64,000 nt of DNA from Phytoseiulus persimilis (taxonomy: Eukaryota; Arthropoda; Arachnida; Mesostigmata; Phytoseiidae), in assembly GCA_037576195.1 (NCBI GenBank), contig CM075102.1, positions 5,828,001 through 5,892,000 on the forward strand. The letters run 5' to 3'. Positions 11,959 to 21,435 of this stretch are shown piece after piece. Position 1 is the stretch's first letter, and every line of letters begins with the position of its first letter. The notes below the pieces were generated by a model. That model made no database searches. It was not told the DNA's origin and worked only from the letters and a program-made list of their open reading frames with translations. Position numbers and translations under genes: made by a program.

Positions 11959-13480
11959 AACATTTCTTATGAGATCAATAACCTCTATCATCAACTCAGC
12001 GCAGGCATTTCAGTGTGAAACTCGATTGCGGTTCCTTCATCGTGTTCCTCTGCGTTTCACATATTTTGGAGGCTTCCTGCGCGATCTCTGCCGATTTAGT
12101 CTCTTTGTTTCCCTTTTATCTTCGCGATCGCGGATGTCGAAGATCTTGATACGTGCTCGGGAGACATTTCCAAGGGAGGAGAATGTATCAGCTCTTAGCT
12201 CAGAACAGGACGACTCCGGTTGCTCGTACAGGGAACGCGTTCAGGCGTCTGAACGCTTGTTCCCGAGGTCGCTGGGTGAGAGATTCAATGAAGGCGGCGC
12301 CGGCATGCCATGAGTTGTCTGGTGACTCAGGTCACACGTAGTTGAAAAGCGAGTCAGTCAAAATCATTTGTCATCGACGTGTAGACCAACAATGAGGAAG
12401 TTCATACTCTGATTTCGTGGGAATCAAGTCATCATAGAAGCAAAGCCATAGCTGAGTCTCAGCGGTTCAAGGCCTAACGCATAGCTAGTCTGTTGATCAG
12501 CATCAGAGGGAAGTTCTGGCGAGAATCATTCTAGCATCCATGGGATGATGAAAACCTGTTCGCCCGGGTTCGCACCGCGGCAGAATTCGCGAGCTAGGTC
12601 ACTCCGAGACGTGAAACGTGTCTGAGATAATAGAACCGACCAAAAGGATTCGCAGTCCACTCGCCTTCCACGAAAGACTGAATGGAACTCAGAATACCCA
12701 GCGAACGATTCTGTTTGATCGATACAGTTCCTAATCCGCTCTTCACCACGAGATCAAACTCTGGACCGTCGGTGTTAACGAGCCCCTGATGCTACGGATC
12801 GCGCCCGCGTTCACCTTCTCTGATTCCCCGCTGAACTGGCGGCGAACGGCGGTGAACCGCCATTTTGAATCGTACCCTATTGCCGTTTCCCACGGCGAGC
12901 AGGTAAACGGCCAAAGGGTCGCTAACAATGTAGCAGACGTCGAGATTTTCGAGGGAGAGGAGGAGCCGACACTCACGGCAGTCGGAGAGGGAGCGCGCCC
13001 GATTCAAATAACCGAAGGCTCGTTGAGGATATCGGCTGCTCCAACAAGACCACTCGAGTGGGATCATCGCATACAAGGGAATGGCATGGCCTCATGTTTG
13101 GATCTGGTATTGACAGCTATGTAGTCGTGTACTTATATATGGACTTTCCAGGAAATCTGTCTTCAAGAATTCCCCCTCCGCCACCTTGACCATCTAACTG
13201 CAGTTCCCAACTTCAACTGCTCGCTACCCCGGAATAAAGCCCATGCATAGAGCTTGCTGTCCACACACATACGGGCTAATTATCCATTAACTTTCAAGAG
13301 AGATACAAATTCGTTCAAAGAAAATATAAAAAACCAGGAACGGTTCATCCACGGGTTGAACCGAGGCGCAGAAATGCGAACAACTTAGTGTCAAGCCGCA
13401 ATACAGACGAAATTCGTCGATAAATACACTGAATAGTACGGTGAATTGGTTTTGAAATAACTACGATGAACAAGACGACG
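11959..13480. other. No gene recognised
   Basis: Short frames only, no domain recognised. It holds the inverted partner of the 5.85-kb repeat (12835-12890) and otherwise looks non-coding. Confidence 0.4.
12835..12890 (-). repeat. Inverted copy of the 5.85-kb repeat
   Basis: On the minus strand it reads GGCAATAGGGTACGATTC then AAAATGGCGGTTC, matching 5853-5885 nearly base for base, with weaker similarity inward (GCCAGTTC). Together with the left copy it brackets the MULE-SENP gene. Confidence 0.6.
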
Positions 13481-13680
13481 ATTTTCGGGGGGGTGTGTTC
13501 CACCCCCTCGAGAGGGGAAAATGCTTCAGCACATCGAGATTTTCCGGCGATGGTGGTAACATGTATCCTAAATTTCTCGAGTGCTTCCGCCTAAAACCCC
13601 CTTCAATTTATTCTCGACAGTCTAATCTTCAGTGTTCCGGAACGGTGACGGGCGTTCATCGAATTGTCATGTAAAGGTTA

Positions 13681-13799
13681 AAGATCGGTTAGAATTAGTC
13701 CAGGAAAGTGAATACCGGGTTATGATGACTGAAATAGTTTGGAAGATCGGTTAGAATTAGTCCAGGAAAAAGAATACCGGGTTATGATGACTGAAATAG
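13681..13799. repeat. 57-bp direct duplication at the Helentron endonuclease 3' end
   Basis: 13681-13737 and 13743-13799 are nearly identical (AAGATCGGTTAGAATTAG through GACTGAAATAG). The right copy contains the stop codon of the endonuclease ORF; the left copy lies beyond it. It looks like a small tandem duplication after coding sequence was fixed. Confidence 0.9.
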
Positions 13800-16742
13800 C
13801 TTATGAGTGTATCACAGGAGCAACCTCGGATGCCTCTTGAGAATATAATATCGAAGCAGGTTTGGCCACGCGTTATCGATAACTCGGGATCGGTCAATAG
13901 CTCAAGATCAAACTGATTTCGCATGAATTCGATCATTTTTTTCTTTTTTAGGGGGTCTTTCAAGTTCCAATTGAAATCACCGCATAGAATTAGTGGAATT
14001 TTCTGGTTTTGTACTCCAGGGGACAGAACATGGTCATATTTCAGTAGGAACTCTTTAATGAGCTCGAACGAAGTTCCCGGATTTATATATACCGTCGCAA
14101 TGACGGTCAGCTGGTTACGTAGAAGTATTTTACAGGCACAAATGTCACCATGATCTTCATCAATGAGATCTGGTGTGATTGTGGGAGTTGCTTGCGTGGG
14201 TGCTCCTATCCGTTCGTAAATAGCAACTCCACCAGTTCTGTGTTGTCTCTTGTTTTGGGTCACGAGGTTGAAATTATCTAGCATGATGACTTTGGAGTTA
14301 TCATTCCGAGTTTCACTTAGACAGAAAATTGTGGATCGCATGTAGACTTTGTCGCTTGTGACATCCAATGCGTGTGCTGGCAAACTTTGGACGTTGAATG
14401 ACATCACGATCGTGGTCGCAGAATCCATTCGTTCTAATAGCTGATGATCTTGAGTTTTGAATCGATGATTACTCAAACGGTGCAGTTCCGTTCGAAGTTG
14501 TACCATTTGAGGAGCGGTCGCTTGTTTGGAATGATGGAATTGAAATTTTTCGGGATTATCATCGGGCGTTGTCAAGAATAAGCCTCCGACCGTTTTCACT
14601 CTCGACATAGCGACGTACACCATCTGTTGTTGTAGATTTTTATGGTATTCAAATACGATCTCGTCAAAGGTGCCACCTTGGGACTTGTGGGTTGTTATGG
14701 CACAGGCCAGACAGGTCGGGAAATTTGTTCGACGACATTTGATTATTTTTGAAACCTCAAAGGAAAGGGTTTTTTTGAAAATAGGGGTCCAATTCTGTTG
14801 TAACTCTTGTCTTGTTACCAATGAGGGTCTATGTTTCGTTCTCGCGGATTTTCCGATTTGATCATTGTCTGTGAATTCTATCCATAGACAGTAAGGTTCG
14901 GTTGTAGAGCAATTGCGATTTGTTATCTCGTCGGTTTCTACTGTGGTCTTTTCTTTGAAATCAACGTATCGCAACAAGCCGATGGCTCCATTGACGATGC
15001 CGTCGTCGATGTCTATATTACATGTCACCATGTATGGTTGATTTAGACATAAGGGTAAAGCATAGGGTAGATTTCCACTTTTTGTCATTTTCATTTGGTG
15101 AACTCTTGTTCGTGCACTCACTAGTTGGTCTTGTTTCCGGTAACCAATGTAATTGTCAATGGCAGTCGAGTACCATTCTGGTGATCCGACTTTTCTGTTG
15201 TAGTTCTCGACGTTCTCATTTTTGTGAAAGAGACGGATGGCACTCTTCACGTGGTTGTCACACCATTCCCTTTTTCGGAATCTTGATTCGATCAAGCAGA
15301 TTTCTTCTTGATTGAGGGCGTCTCCATTGCCAATTTTCGTGAGTAGTGTTGAAAAGATCAAGTCTTGTTGTCTCACCACCGTTTGGAGAGGGTAGTATCC
15401 CAAAGACTGCCATAGAACTGATCGGTGAAGTCCTCGTTTCACCGGTTCATAAATTGGCAGCATACAAACGGGGGGGAGTTGTCGTAAGTCTCCACAGAAG
15501 ATGATATCCAACCCGCCGAAGGGTTTGTCGTCTTCCATGGTTATACTATTCAATCTTTCGTTTATCGTATGAAATGTTCCTGCACCGATCATACTTATTT
15601 CGTCGATAAATATGATGTGCACGTGTTCGGATGCGTTACGGTATGCTTGACGGGCTTCCCAAGACAACTCGCTGTGTCTGGTCATCGTGGGGATACTAAA
15701 TGCGCTATGGACAGTCGTTCCTCGTATCGCAACTGCAGCCTTTCCAGTTGACGCTGCCGCCACGTACGCATTTCGTTGATCGTTATGCGACTGAACGAAA
15801 CGGTTGTAGGTCTCCATCAATAGTTTCAGTGTGAACGTTTTGCCGCATCCTGCAGCCCCAGTAAAGAATATTTGTACGGGAGGTAGTTTGGGATCCATGA
15901 TTCGAGCGATACAGTGTTTGATCAGAGCTCTCTGTTCGAAGTTCGTTTGCCGCATCAGATTGCAGTATTCTGATGTGGATAATACGTTTGCTCGACATTT
16001 GACGATAGCGGTCATGGAGTTGGGAACTTTTATCTGGCGAATGTCATCATTCTGAGGTAAATTCAGAATATTTTCCTGATGAATGTAGCCTTCATCACAA
16101 GGTTCCTGGTATGTTTTATCCTCATTGTCATTCCATAGATCACGATACTTTTCAAGAGTTTTCTCGAGATCATCATAACAGTCGGACTTCTTGCGGTGAC
16201 TGTGTATCCTTTCTTCATGTAAGGTGTAGATGTTTAGAAATTTGTCATCATCCAGGAGGTCGGTGACTTCATTTCTGAATGGATAGAACAACAATACCAT
16301 TGTTCGTTTGAAATTCATTTGGTCCCCAGGGGCGTAATATTTCCATCGGATGATCCGATTAAAACTTCTTTGATGATATATTTGATTCCCCTCAATGTCT
16401 CTCTTTCCTCTTTTGATGGTCATCTTCGCTGCGAAGTCTGCTAGATTGAGATCCGATAGACTCGACGATCGTGCTTCATATTTCTGTATTATATTCTTGG
16501 TCCAAACATCCGTTGAGTCAGTTGAAAGATTTTCTTCGTCCATTTTGGTGCGTGATTTGTGACATGTCATACGTTTGTTCGGTACATCGGTCGGAATAAA
16601 AACGATTTCCCGGCTACTTAAACTCATTGGTTGACGGAGTAAATACCAAGCTGCTTCTTGTGCACTCATTTCCACCGCATCCAACATACGGATGCTCATT
16701 CGTTTCAGAAGGTCTGTATAATCTTGATCAGGATATTCTTCT
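13757..16742 (-). CDS. Helentron Pif1-like helicase with C-terminal EEP endonuclease
   Basis: ORF of 980 codons from the ATG at 16699; the frame stays open upstream to the insertion at 16742. The start carries VEMSAQEAAWYLLRQPMS, the conserved link between Rep and helicase. Helicase motifs: Walker A GAAGCGKTFT, Walker B FIDEISM, CGDLRQLPP, and a C-terminal TTHKSQGGTF / YVAMSRV pair. The last 230 residues form an endonuclease/exonuclease/phosphatase domain (SFNVQSLPAHA, FCLSETR, LCGDFNWN), a feature of Helentrons not found in classical Helitrons. Known role: Rep nicks and the helicase unwinds during rolling-circle transposition; the endonuclease role is less clear. The frame is uninterrupted, which suggests recent activity. 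It would be one polypeptide with the Rep ORF but for the insertion at 16730-16941. Confidence 0.9.
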
Positions 16743-16941
16743 AGCAGATTTCTTGTGTGGTAAAAAGAGGATTTAATTTATATCAGAATTAAATCTGAAC
16801 CATCTTAAGACCCAAGCCCACCGCCCGCAATGGGATTTGCGAGGCGATAGGGAGTGTTACTGAAGCAATACCGAAAGGTGAATCCGGGACACTCCTGAGG
16901 GCTGGCTGAGAGGTTCAGCCGAAAACAGAGGATATTCTTCT
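16730..16941. mobile_element. Short insertion with 13-bp target duplication inside the Helentron ORF
   Basis: AGGATATTCTTCT occurs at 16730-16742 and again at 16929-16941; the 186 bp between are foreign to the ORF. Removing the insert and one duplicate joins the Rep and helicase frames exactly, giving the LQEEYPDQDYTDLLKR run expected for the family. A long target duplication suggests a retroposed sequence such as a SINE, but I see no tRNA-like boxes or A-tail, and the class is undetermined. Confidence 0.75.
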
Positions 16942-18863
16942 TGTAATTCAGACAGGTGTCGTCGTAGATTTGTCATGCCGCGATTGCTCTTATTGATGTA
17001 TTCTACTACATAGGAGGCGCAGCAGAATTCGTCAAGTATGAACTGTAAATCCATATTTGCCTTCAGTATGTTCGCTATCCATGGATTGAATGTGTTTGTC
17101 CATATGTCCTTAATATTTCTCTTGAACAGGACGGTGGGTCTTGATACGCAGGCTCGGATGATGTTCAAATATTCTTCGTAGGTCACCGTGTTGTCTTGGA
17201 GGAAGTCATCGATATTGTCATACGCACGCTCTTCCAAGTTCTTTTTCATTCGTTGACCTTTCTTTCGTAAGACCTTTCGTCTAGCGTCATCGGGCGGCAT
17301 GGGTAATATAATTTTTGTACCAAAACTCGGCCAAAACGGGATGTTGAAGCAGCAAGTATCGGTGTTTTTCTTGGTTCCATCGGTTTGTTTATAACACGTG
17401 AAAGTGTGTTTATGCACTTGAAGGGGGGCATAATACTGGCTCTCTAGGTCATGGAGAATGTCCACAGAGCATAAATGGTCGATCAGATCCACAGTTCTCG
17501 GCATTCCTTGCTCTGAGAGGGGTTCTTTGGGATCATTCATTAACCAAAGGAGGATATGAACATGTGGGCTCCCCCTGTGTTGAAACTCCACACGTAGAAA
17601 GTGGTCCACCACCGCGTATTTTCCGAATGGGCTCTTAGTTTTCGACCGGAGAAGTCCTTTTATTGTTTGTATCATTTTACAGAAGTAAATGCAACATGTT
17701 ACGGAGTCATCATTGACGAGTTTCGATCTATGAGTCGCAGAGAAGTCTCGCAGTGGGTCTTCTGTGTCTTCGTTCTCTTTGGTTTTTATCTTGTTCAAAA
17801 TATTAAGGAGATGAGGCCATCGCACCTCGTTTGCGCTCATCGTCGAAAAGAAAGTTGGTTTCCCCAATTGCCGTATCATGGCAAAAAGATCTTTCTTTCT
17901 GGACATCCAGTATTCAACTGAGTTGGGAATCGATTTCAAGAATGCAAAATTATTTTGCACACAGTATTCTAGGAACCTATTGTCTTCGATCATTTCACGT
18001 GTGATTTTGTTCAGTTCTCCACTACATCGGTAATTGGCATGTAATGCACTGGAAACTCTTAATCGCATGCTTTTGGCGGCCATGTAGAGAATGTGTTCCG
18101 GTGTTGTTCCTTGCCTGTCGCTCCGTCGGATTTCACTTGTCATGATTTGGAATGGGGTCTCTTTCACTCCTTGTCGAAATTGGCGAGCAACCCCATAATA
18201 AATGGCAAGGAACGATAGTTCCTCGGCATGTTCATCGTAGATTATACTCAATGGAGTCGATTTCTGTCCGGGAGCTATGTTCAAGTATTTTTCTTCACTC
18301 CAAAGGAGCGATTGTTGTTTTGAGAGCAGAAGTTCACAATCATTCTCGACATCAACTTCTTCGATTTCTTCTTGGGCATTGTCATCATGATTGTTTTCGA
18401 ACTTCGCCCAATCGACTTCAATATTGTAGAACGTATACAATGGAGTGCCTTGTAGATAGGTTAACCATGACTTCAAGTCACTTTTTTTGACTTGTCCAGA
18501 ATATGCAGAACTCTTATGGATTGTGTGTTTCTTCAGCGAAACATTGAATGCATAATCATCCGCTAAGTCTCTTGGCAGACTAGAAATCATTTCTTGTACG
18601 TCGACTGGTACATTTATGATCTGTCCGATGATTCTGTATGTTCCCGATTCTAGTCGGAGGCGTCGGATTTGCATGAACGGGACCCGAGGATTTATGAGTC
18701 GCATTGTGATGGCGTTCAATTCCGGCAGATCCATCGGTTTTGGTGTGTACTTGAATCCATTGAAGATAGCCAATGTAGGAATCTTTCCTTTCCTCAATGA
18801 GGCGTCACATGTGGAACGTTTGACTCGTTTGTTCCTCGCTTCGGGGCATTCGGCGGTAACCAT
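16857..18863 (-). CDS. Helentron Rep (HUH endonuclease) with Helitron-like N-terminal domain
   Basis: ORF of 668 codons. In order: a domain with SLPRDLADDYAFNVSLKKH, the Helitron-like N domain (PTFFSTMSANEVRWPHL near residue 335), the HUH motif SPHVHILLWL near residue 433, and the two-tyrosine motif YVVEY near residues 617-621 with the spacing expected for Helitron Rep. The last 20 residues and the stop come from the small insertion at 16730-16941. Role by family: it nicks and joins single-stranded DNA at element ends. The true N-terminus is uncertain; frames just upstream (18.79-19.0 kb) may be joined through a small intron to the basic ORF at 19000-19461. Confidence 0.88.
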   Translation of the reverse strand: MVTAECPEARNKRVKRSTCDASLRKGKIPTLAIFNGFKYTPKPMDLPELNAITMRLINPRVPFMQIRRLRLESGTYRIIGQIINVPVDVQEMISSLPRDLADDYAFNVSLKKHTIHKSSAYSGQVKKSDLKSWLTYLQGTPLYTFYNIEVDWAKFENNHDDNAQEEIEEVDVENDCELLLSKQQSLLWSEEKYLNIAPGQKSTPLSIIYDEHAEELSFLAIYYGVARQFRQGVKETPFQIMTSEIRRSDRQGTTPEHILYMAAKSMRLRVSSALHANYRCSGELNKITREMIEDNRFLEYCVQNNFAFLKSIPNSVEYWMSRKKDLFAMIRQLGKPTFFSTMSANEVRWPHLLNILNKIKTKENEDTEDPLRDFSATHRSKLVNDDSVTCCIYFCKMIQTIKGLLRSKTKSPFGKYAVVDHFLRVEFQHRGSPHVHILLWLMNDPKEPLSEQGMPRTVDLIDHLCSVDILHDLESQYYAPLQVHKHTFTCYKQTDGTKKNTDTCCFNIPFWPSFGTKIILPMPPDDARRKVLRKKGQRMKKNLEERAYDNIDDFLQDNTVTYEEYLNIIRACVSRPTVLFKRNIKDIWTNTFNPWIANILKANMDLQFILDEFCCASYVVEYINKSNRGMTNLRRHLSELQEEYPLFSAEPLSQPSGVSRIHLSVLLQ

Positions 18864-18999
18864 GTCCTCGGACCGATTCTCAACAGTTCGCCAAAAGTCA
18901 TGCCTGTCCTCTCACGAGACTCTACATCACGAGTGCGTACCTGTTGTCTATCCTCGATACTCTCGAGATCATTCGATTCGTCCACGTGCCTTGTGCCAC

Positions 19000-19461
19000 C
19001 TAGATTTTTCTTATATGTCTATTCAGTATCATGTGGGAAATTTTCCGATATAGGTATTCCCTTTCTTCTGAAAATATCCTTGATGTACTCTGCCCTCTGA
19101 TCCTACCTTTCTTCTTGTTAAGAAATTGTATTTTACGCTCTGCGGAGGTCTTCGCTGGTGCTTTTTTCCCGGGCCCTCGCTCCCCTCGTGTTTTTTCCTG
19201 ATTGGTTCTATTTTGAACTTTCCCTCTGTTCTTTTCAAGAAACCGGAGTTTGCGTTCAGCACCCGTCATCGCACGTTTCTTTTTTCCCACTCCTCGTTTG
19301 CTGCGTCTCGATTGTTGGACATTCCCTAAATCGCACTCTGAGTCGATAACTTCTATTATCTCAGCTGACTCACACCCTGTATCCCCCACCGAAGGTTTCT
19401 CCAATATCCTTCCTCCCTCAGCCCTTATCGGCACCGAAACTCGGAGGGCATTCGCCTCCAT
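19000..19461 (-). CDS. Lys/Arg-rich ORF upstream of Helentron Rep
   Basis: 153 codons. The centre repeats a basic motif twice (GAERKLRFLEKNRGK and SAERKIQFLNKKKGR), about 45 residues apart. Such basic leaders are common before Rep in Helitron-type proteins, so this may be exon 1 of the same gene. I could not fix the intron joining them. No other domain is recognised. Confidence 0.45.
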   Translation of the reverse strand: MEANALRVSVPIRAEGGRILEKPSVGDTGCESAEIIEVIDSECDLGNVQQSRRSKRGVGKKKRAMTGAERKLRFLEKNRGKVQNRTNQEKTRGERGPGKKAPAKTSAERKIQFLNKKKGRIRGQSTSRIFSEEREYLYRKISHMILNRHIRKI

Positions 19462-20354
19462 AGTTTAGTTTCTCGGAGTAAACCTCGCGAAACCTATTTC
19501 TACAATCCAGGAAAACTGATATAATTCAGATCGTCGTTGTCGAATGAAACTTCGTGTGTCAAGTTTCAGATCTTAAGTCCCGGCTCAAATCAGATTTTAG
19601 CCGACTTCAGAGTGACATTTCCCGGTTGCGAAGCATTGTTGCGGCCGTTTGTCTAAAACAGAAAATCCTGAAGGCGTTTTCGCTTGACATACAGCTATCT
19701 TATACATAACACGCGTGACGCTCCTAAGTAACCATCTAGGACAAGGGTTCGATTTAATCATACTGCTAGAGGTCCATGGAGCCTGATTCGCTCCGGCTTC
19801 TCATGGTTTTCACGTTAGGAACTTCGGCATATCTACTCAAACTCCAGTGTCGCTACCGTGAAGTTAACGACGAGGGCTAGACCCGACATAGTACTTTCTC
19901 TTCGTGAGCCGTCACCGCGTTTGGAGCGTCATCGAAGGTTGCGGATCTCGGAACCGTCCAGTTCAGCCATGGAGATCGAAGTCGTCTGTTGAGTCCAACT
20001 GCTCGATGAAATTTATTGTCGTCGTCGGCTCCAGTCATTCGTTCTCACCGTTTTCCGTCAAACCTAATATCCTTGTACTGTTATTCTATGAAGACTATGG
20101 GGACAAATTCCGCAGCAAAAAAAGCAGCCTGAGACAGTGAGAACTTGGACCTCAAAAGGTCGTTCGCGTTAGGGACCAAATGCTTTATACGACTCAGATC
20201 TTTCTCTATCCAACTGAGTGAAATGTAGATTCCGCCTCTACAGGCATGGTAGATATCAAATCTATCTCGATCTATCCATTTCGAATTCATTCTTCCATAA
20301 ATGAATCGGAAAAGAAAGAGAGTCACATGTAATCAAGTGAAGTCCTAACTTTAT
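19462..20354. other. No gene recognised
   Basis: About 900 bp between the Helentron leader ORF and the 5' end of the LINE. Likely Helentron 5' non-coding sequence. Nothing structured seen. Confidence 0.4.
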
Positions 20355-20370
20355 TTGGAATGAAAAGTAA

Positions 20371-21435
20371 ATGTTCGGCCAATTCGTTTGTACGAGCGAC
20401 ATGAATGTCTCGCGAGCGAACGCCGAAGCTCGCAAATACCTCTCGGCGAACCCCAACAGACAAGTCCACATTGTCTGCCATGTGGGTGTCAACGATCTGG
20501 TCGAGCTCGCAAAGAGCGGACTAAGCATCGAAGAGGTAGCCAGTAGCATCATCACGCCACTGGAAACACTCAGGACCCTGCCAGGGGTGCTTTCCGTGGC
20601 GTGGTGCACCATGCTAGAGCACAGCACGACTCCGAATGTCGCTGCTGTTAACTCTCAGATCCTGGCATCATCAGCCGTCAGGGACACGAACGTTACGCCG
20701 ATTGACCTGAGACTGATATCGGGCGATCCGCGTAACGCCAACATCCGCGTGCCCGACGACTCCACCGAGATCCGATACAACATGATCGGTCTCAGAATCT
20801 GTTTCAACCGAATGAAACGATTCGTTGAAGAGGCGCTTTGCCTTACAGATGCGGACCGAGAACTGCTCTGTACAAAGCGCCGTGAGTATATCACGAGTTT
20901 TCAGAACAAATCTGAAGACCGTAAAAAGGCACTTGAGCTTGCCAACCAAAAGCAAAAGGCTCTCGAAGAAGCCATTGCCAAAGTTGGCCAAGCCAGGTGC
21001 CCACGGTGCAACAACAAAAACAAGGATCCCAGTCCCGCAAAGGGACTGAGAGATCAACCGGGACCGTCGTCTGCCCCGGACCGAACCTGGGACAGACACG
21101 CCCAGATCACTCCTCCGAAGCAAAGAGGCACACTCCGACCACCGAGACGGTCGGGTGAAAACGCCGCTAAGAGGCAGCGAAACACCTCACGACCGCGCTC
21201 GCCAGATCAGTGGCAAAACTACTGGCCGAAGCGCGAGGAAGACGACGACAGAGCCGGAACCCACCGAACGGGTCCCTCCGGCGGCCAACAACGTCAGCAG
21301 CAACAACAGCAGCAGCGACAACCCCCCCGACCCACGGGCAGGCACGGGAACCAAGGACCCAAGCCCCCGGGTGGCGAGCATCGAGGCGGAGCGGATCCCG
21401 CACACAAAGCGGTGAGACCGAAGACAGCACGATGA
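20371..21435 (+). CDS. LINE ORF1, SGNH-type, N-terminally truncated
   Basis: 354 codons, ATG directly after an in-frame TAA. The HIVCHVGVNDLVELAK run carries the G-x-N-D block of SGNH esterases. The GDS nucleophile block is missing because of 5' truncation, and the expected D-x-x-H near residue 145 is not obvious. Residues 190-230 are a Lys/Glu-rich helix; next comes a CPRCNNKNK cysteine pair. The last 130 residues are Arg/Pro/Gly/Gln-rich and disordered, with a Gln run. Known role of such ORF1s: RNA binding and membrane or lipid-linked steps in retrotransposition. It ends at TGA 21433-21435, and the endonuclease frame continues in the same frame. Confidence 0.75.
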   Translation: MFGQFVCTSDMNVSRANAEARKYLSANPNRQVHIVCHVGVNDLVELAKSGLSIEEVASSIITPLETLRTLPGVLSVAWCTMLEHSTTPNVAAVNSQILASSAVRDTNVTPIDLRLISGDPRNANIRVPDDSTEIRYNMIGLRICFNRMKRFVEEALCLTDADRELLCTKRREYITSFQNKSEDRKKALELANQKQKALEEAIAKVGQARCPRCNNKNKDPSPAKGLRDQPGPSSAPDRTWDRHAQITPPKQRGTLRPPRRSGENAAKRQRNTSRPRSPDQWQNYWPKREEDDDRAGTHRTGPSGGQQRQQQQQQQRQPPRPTGRHGNQGPKPPGGEHRGGADPAHKAVRPKTAR

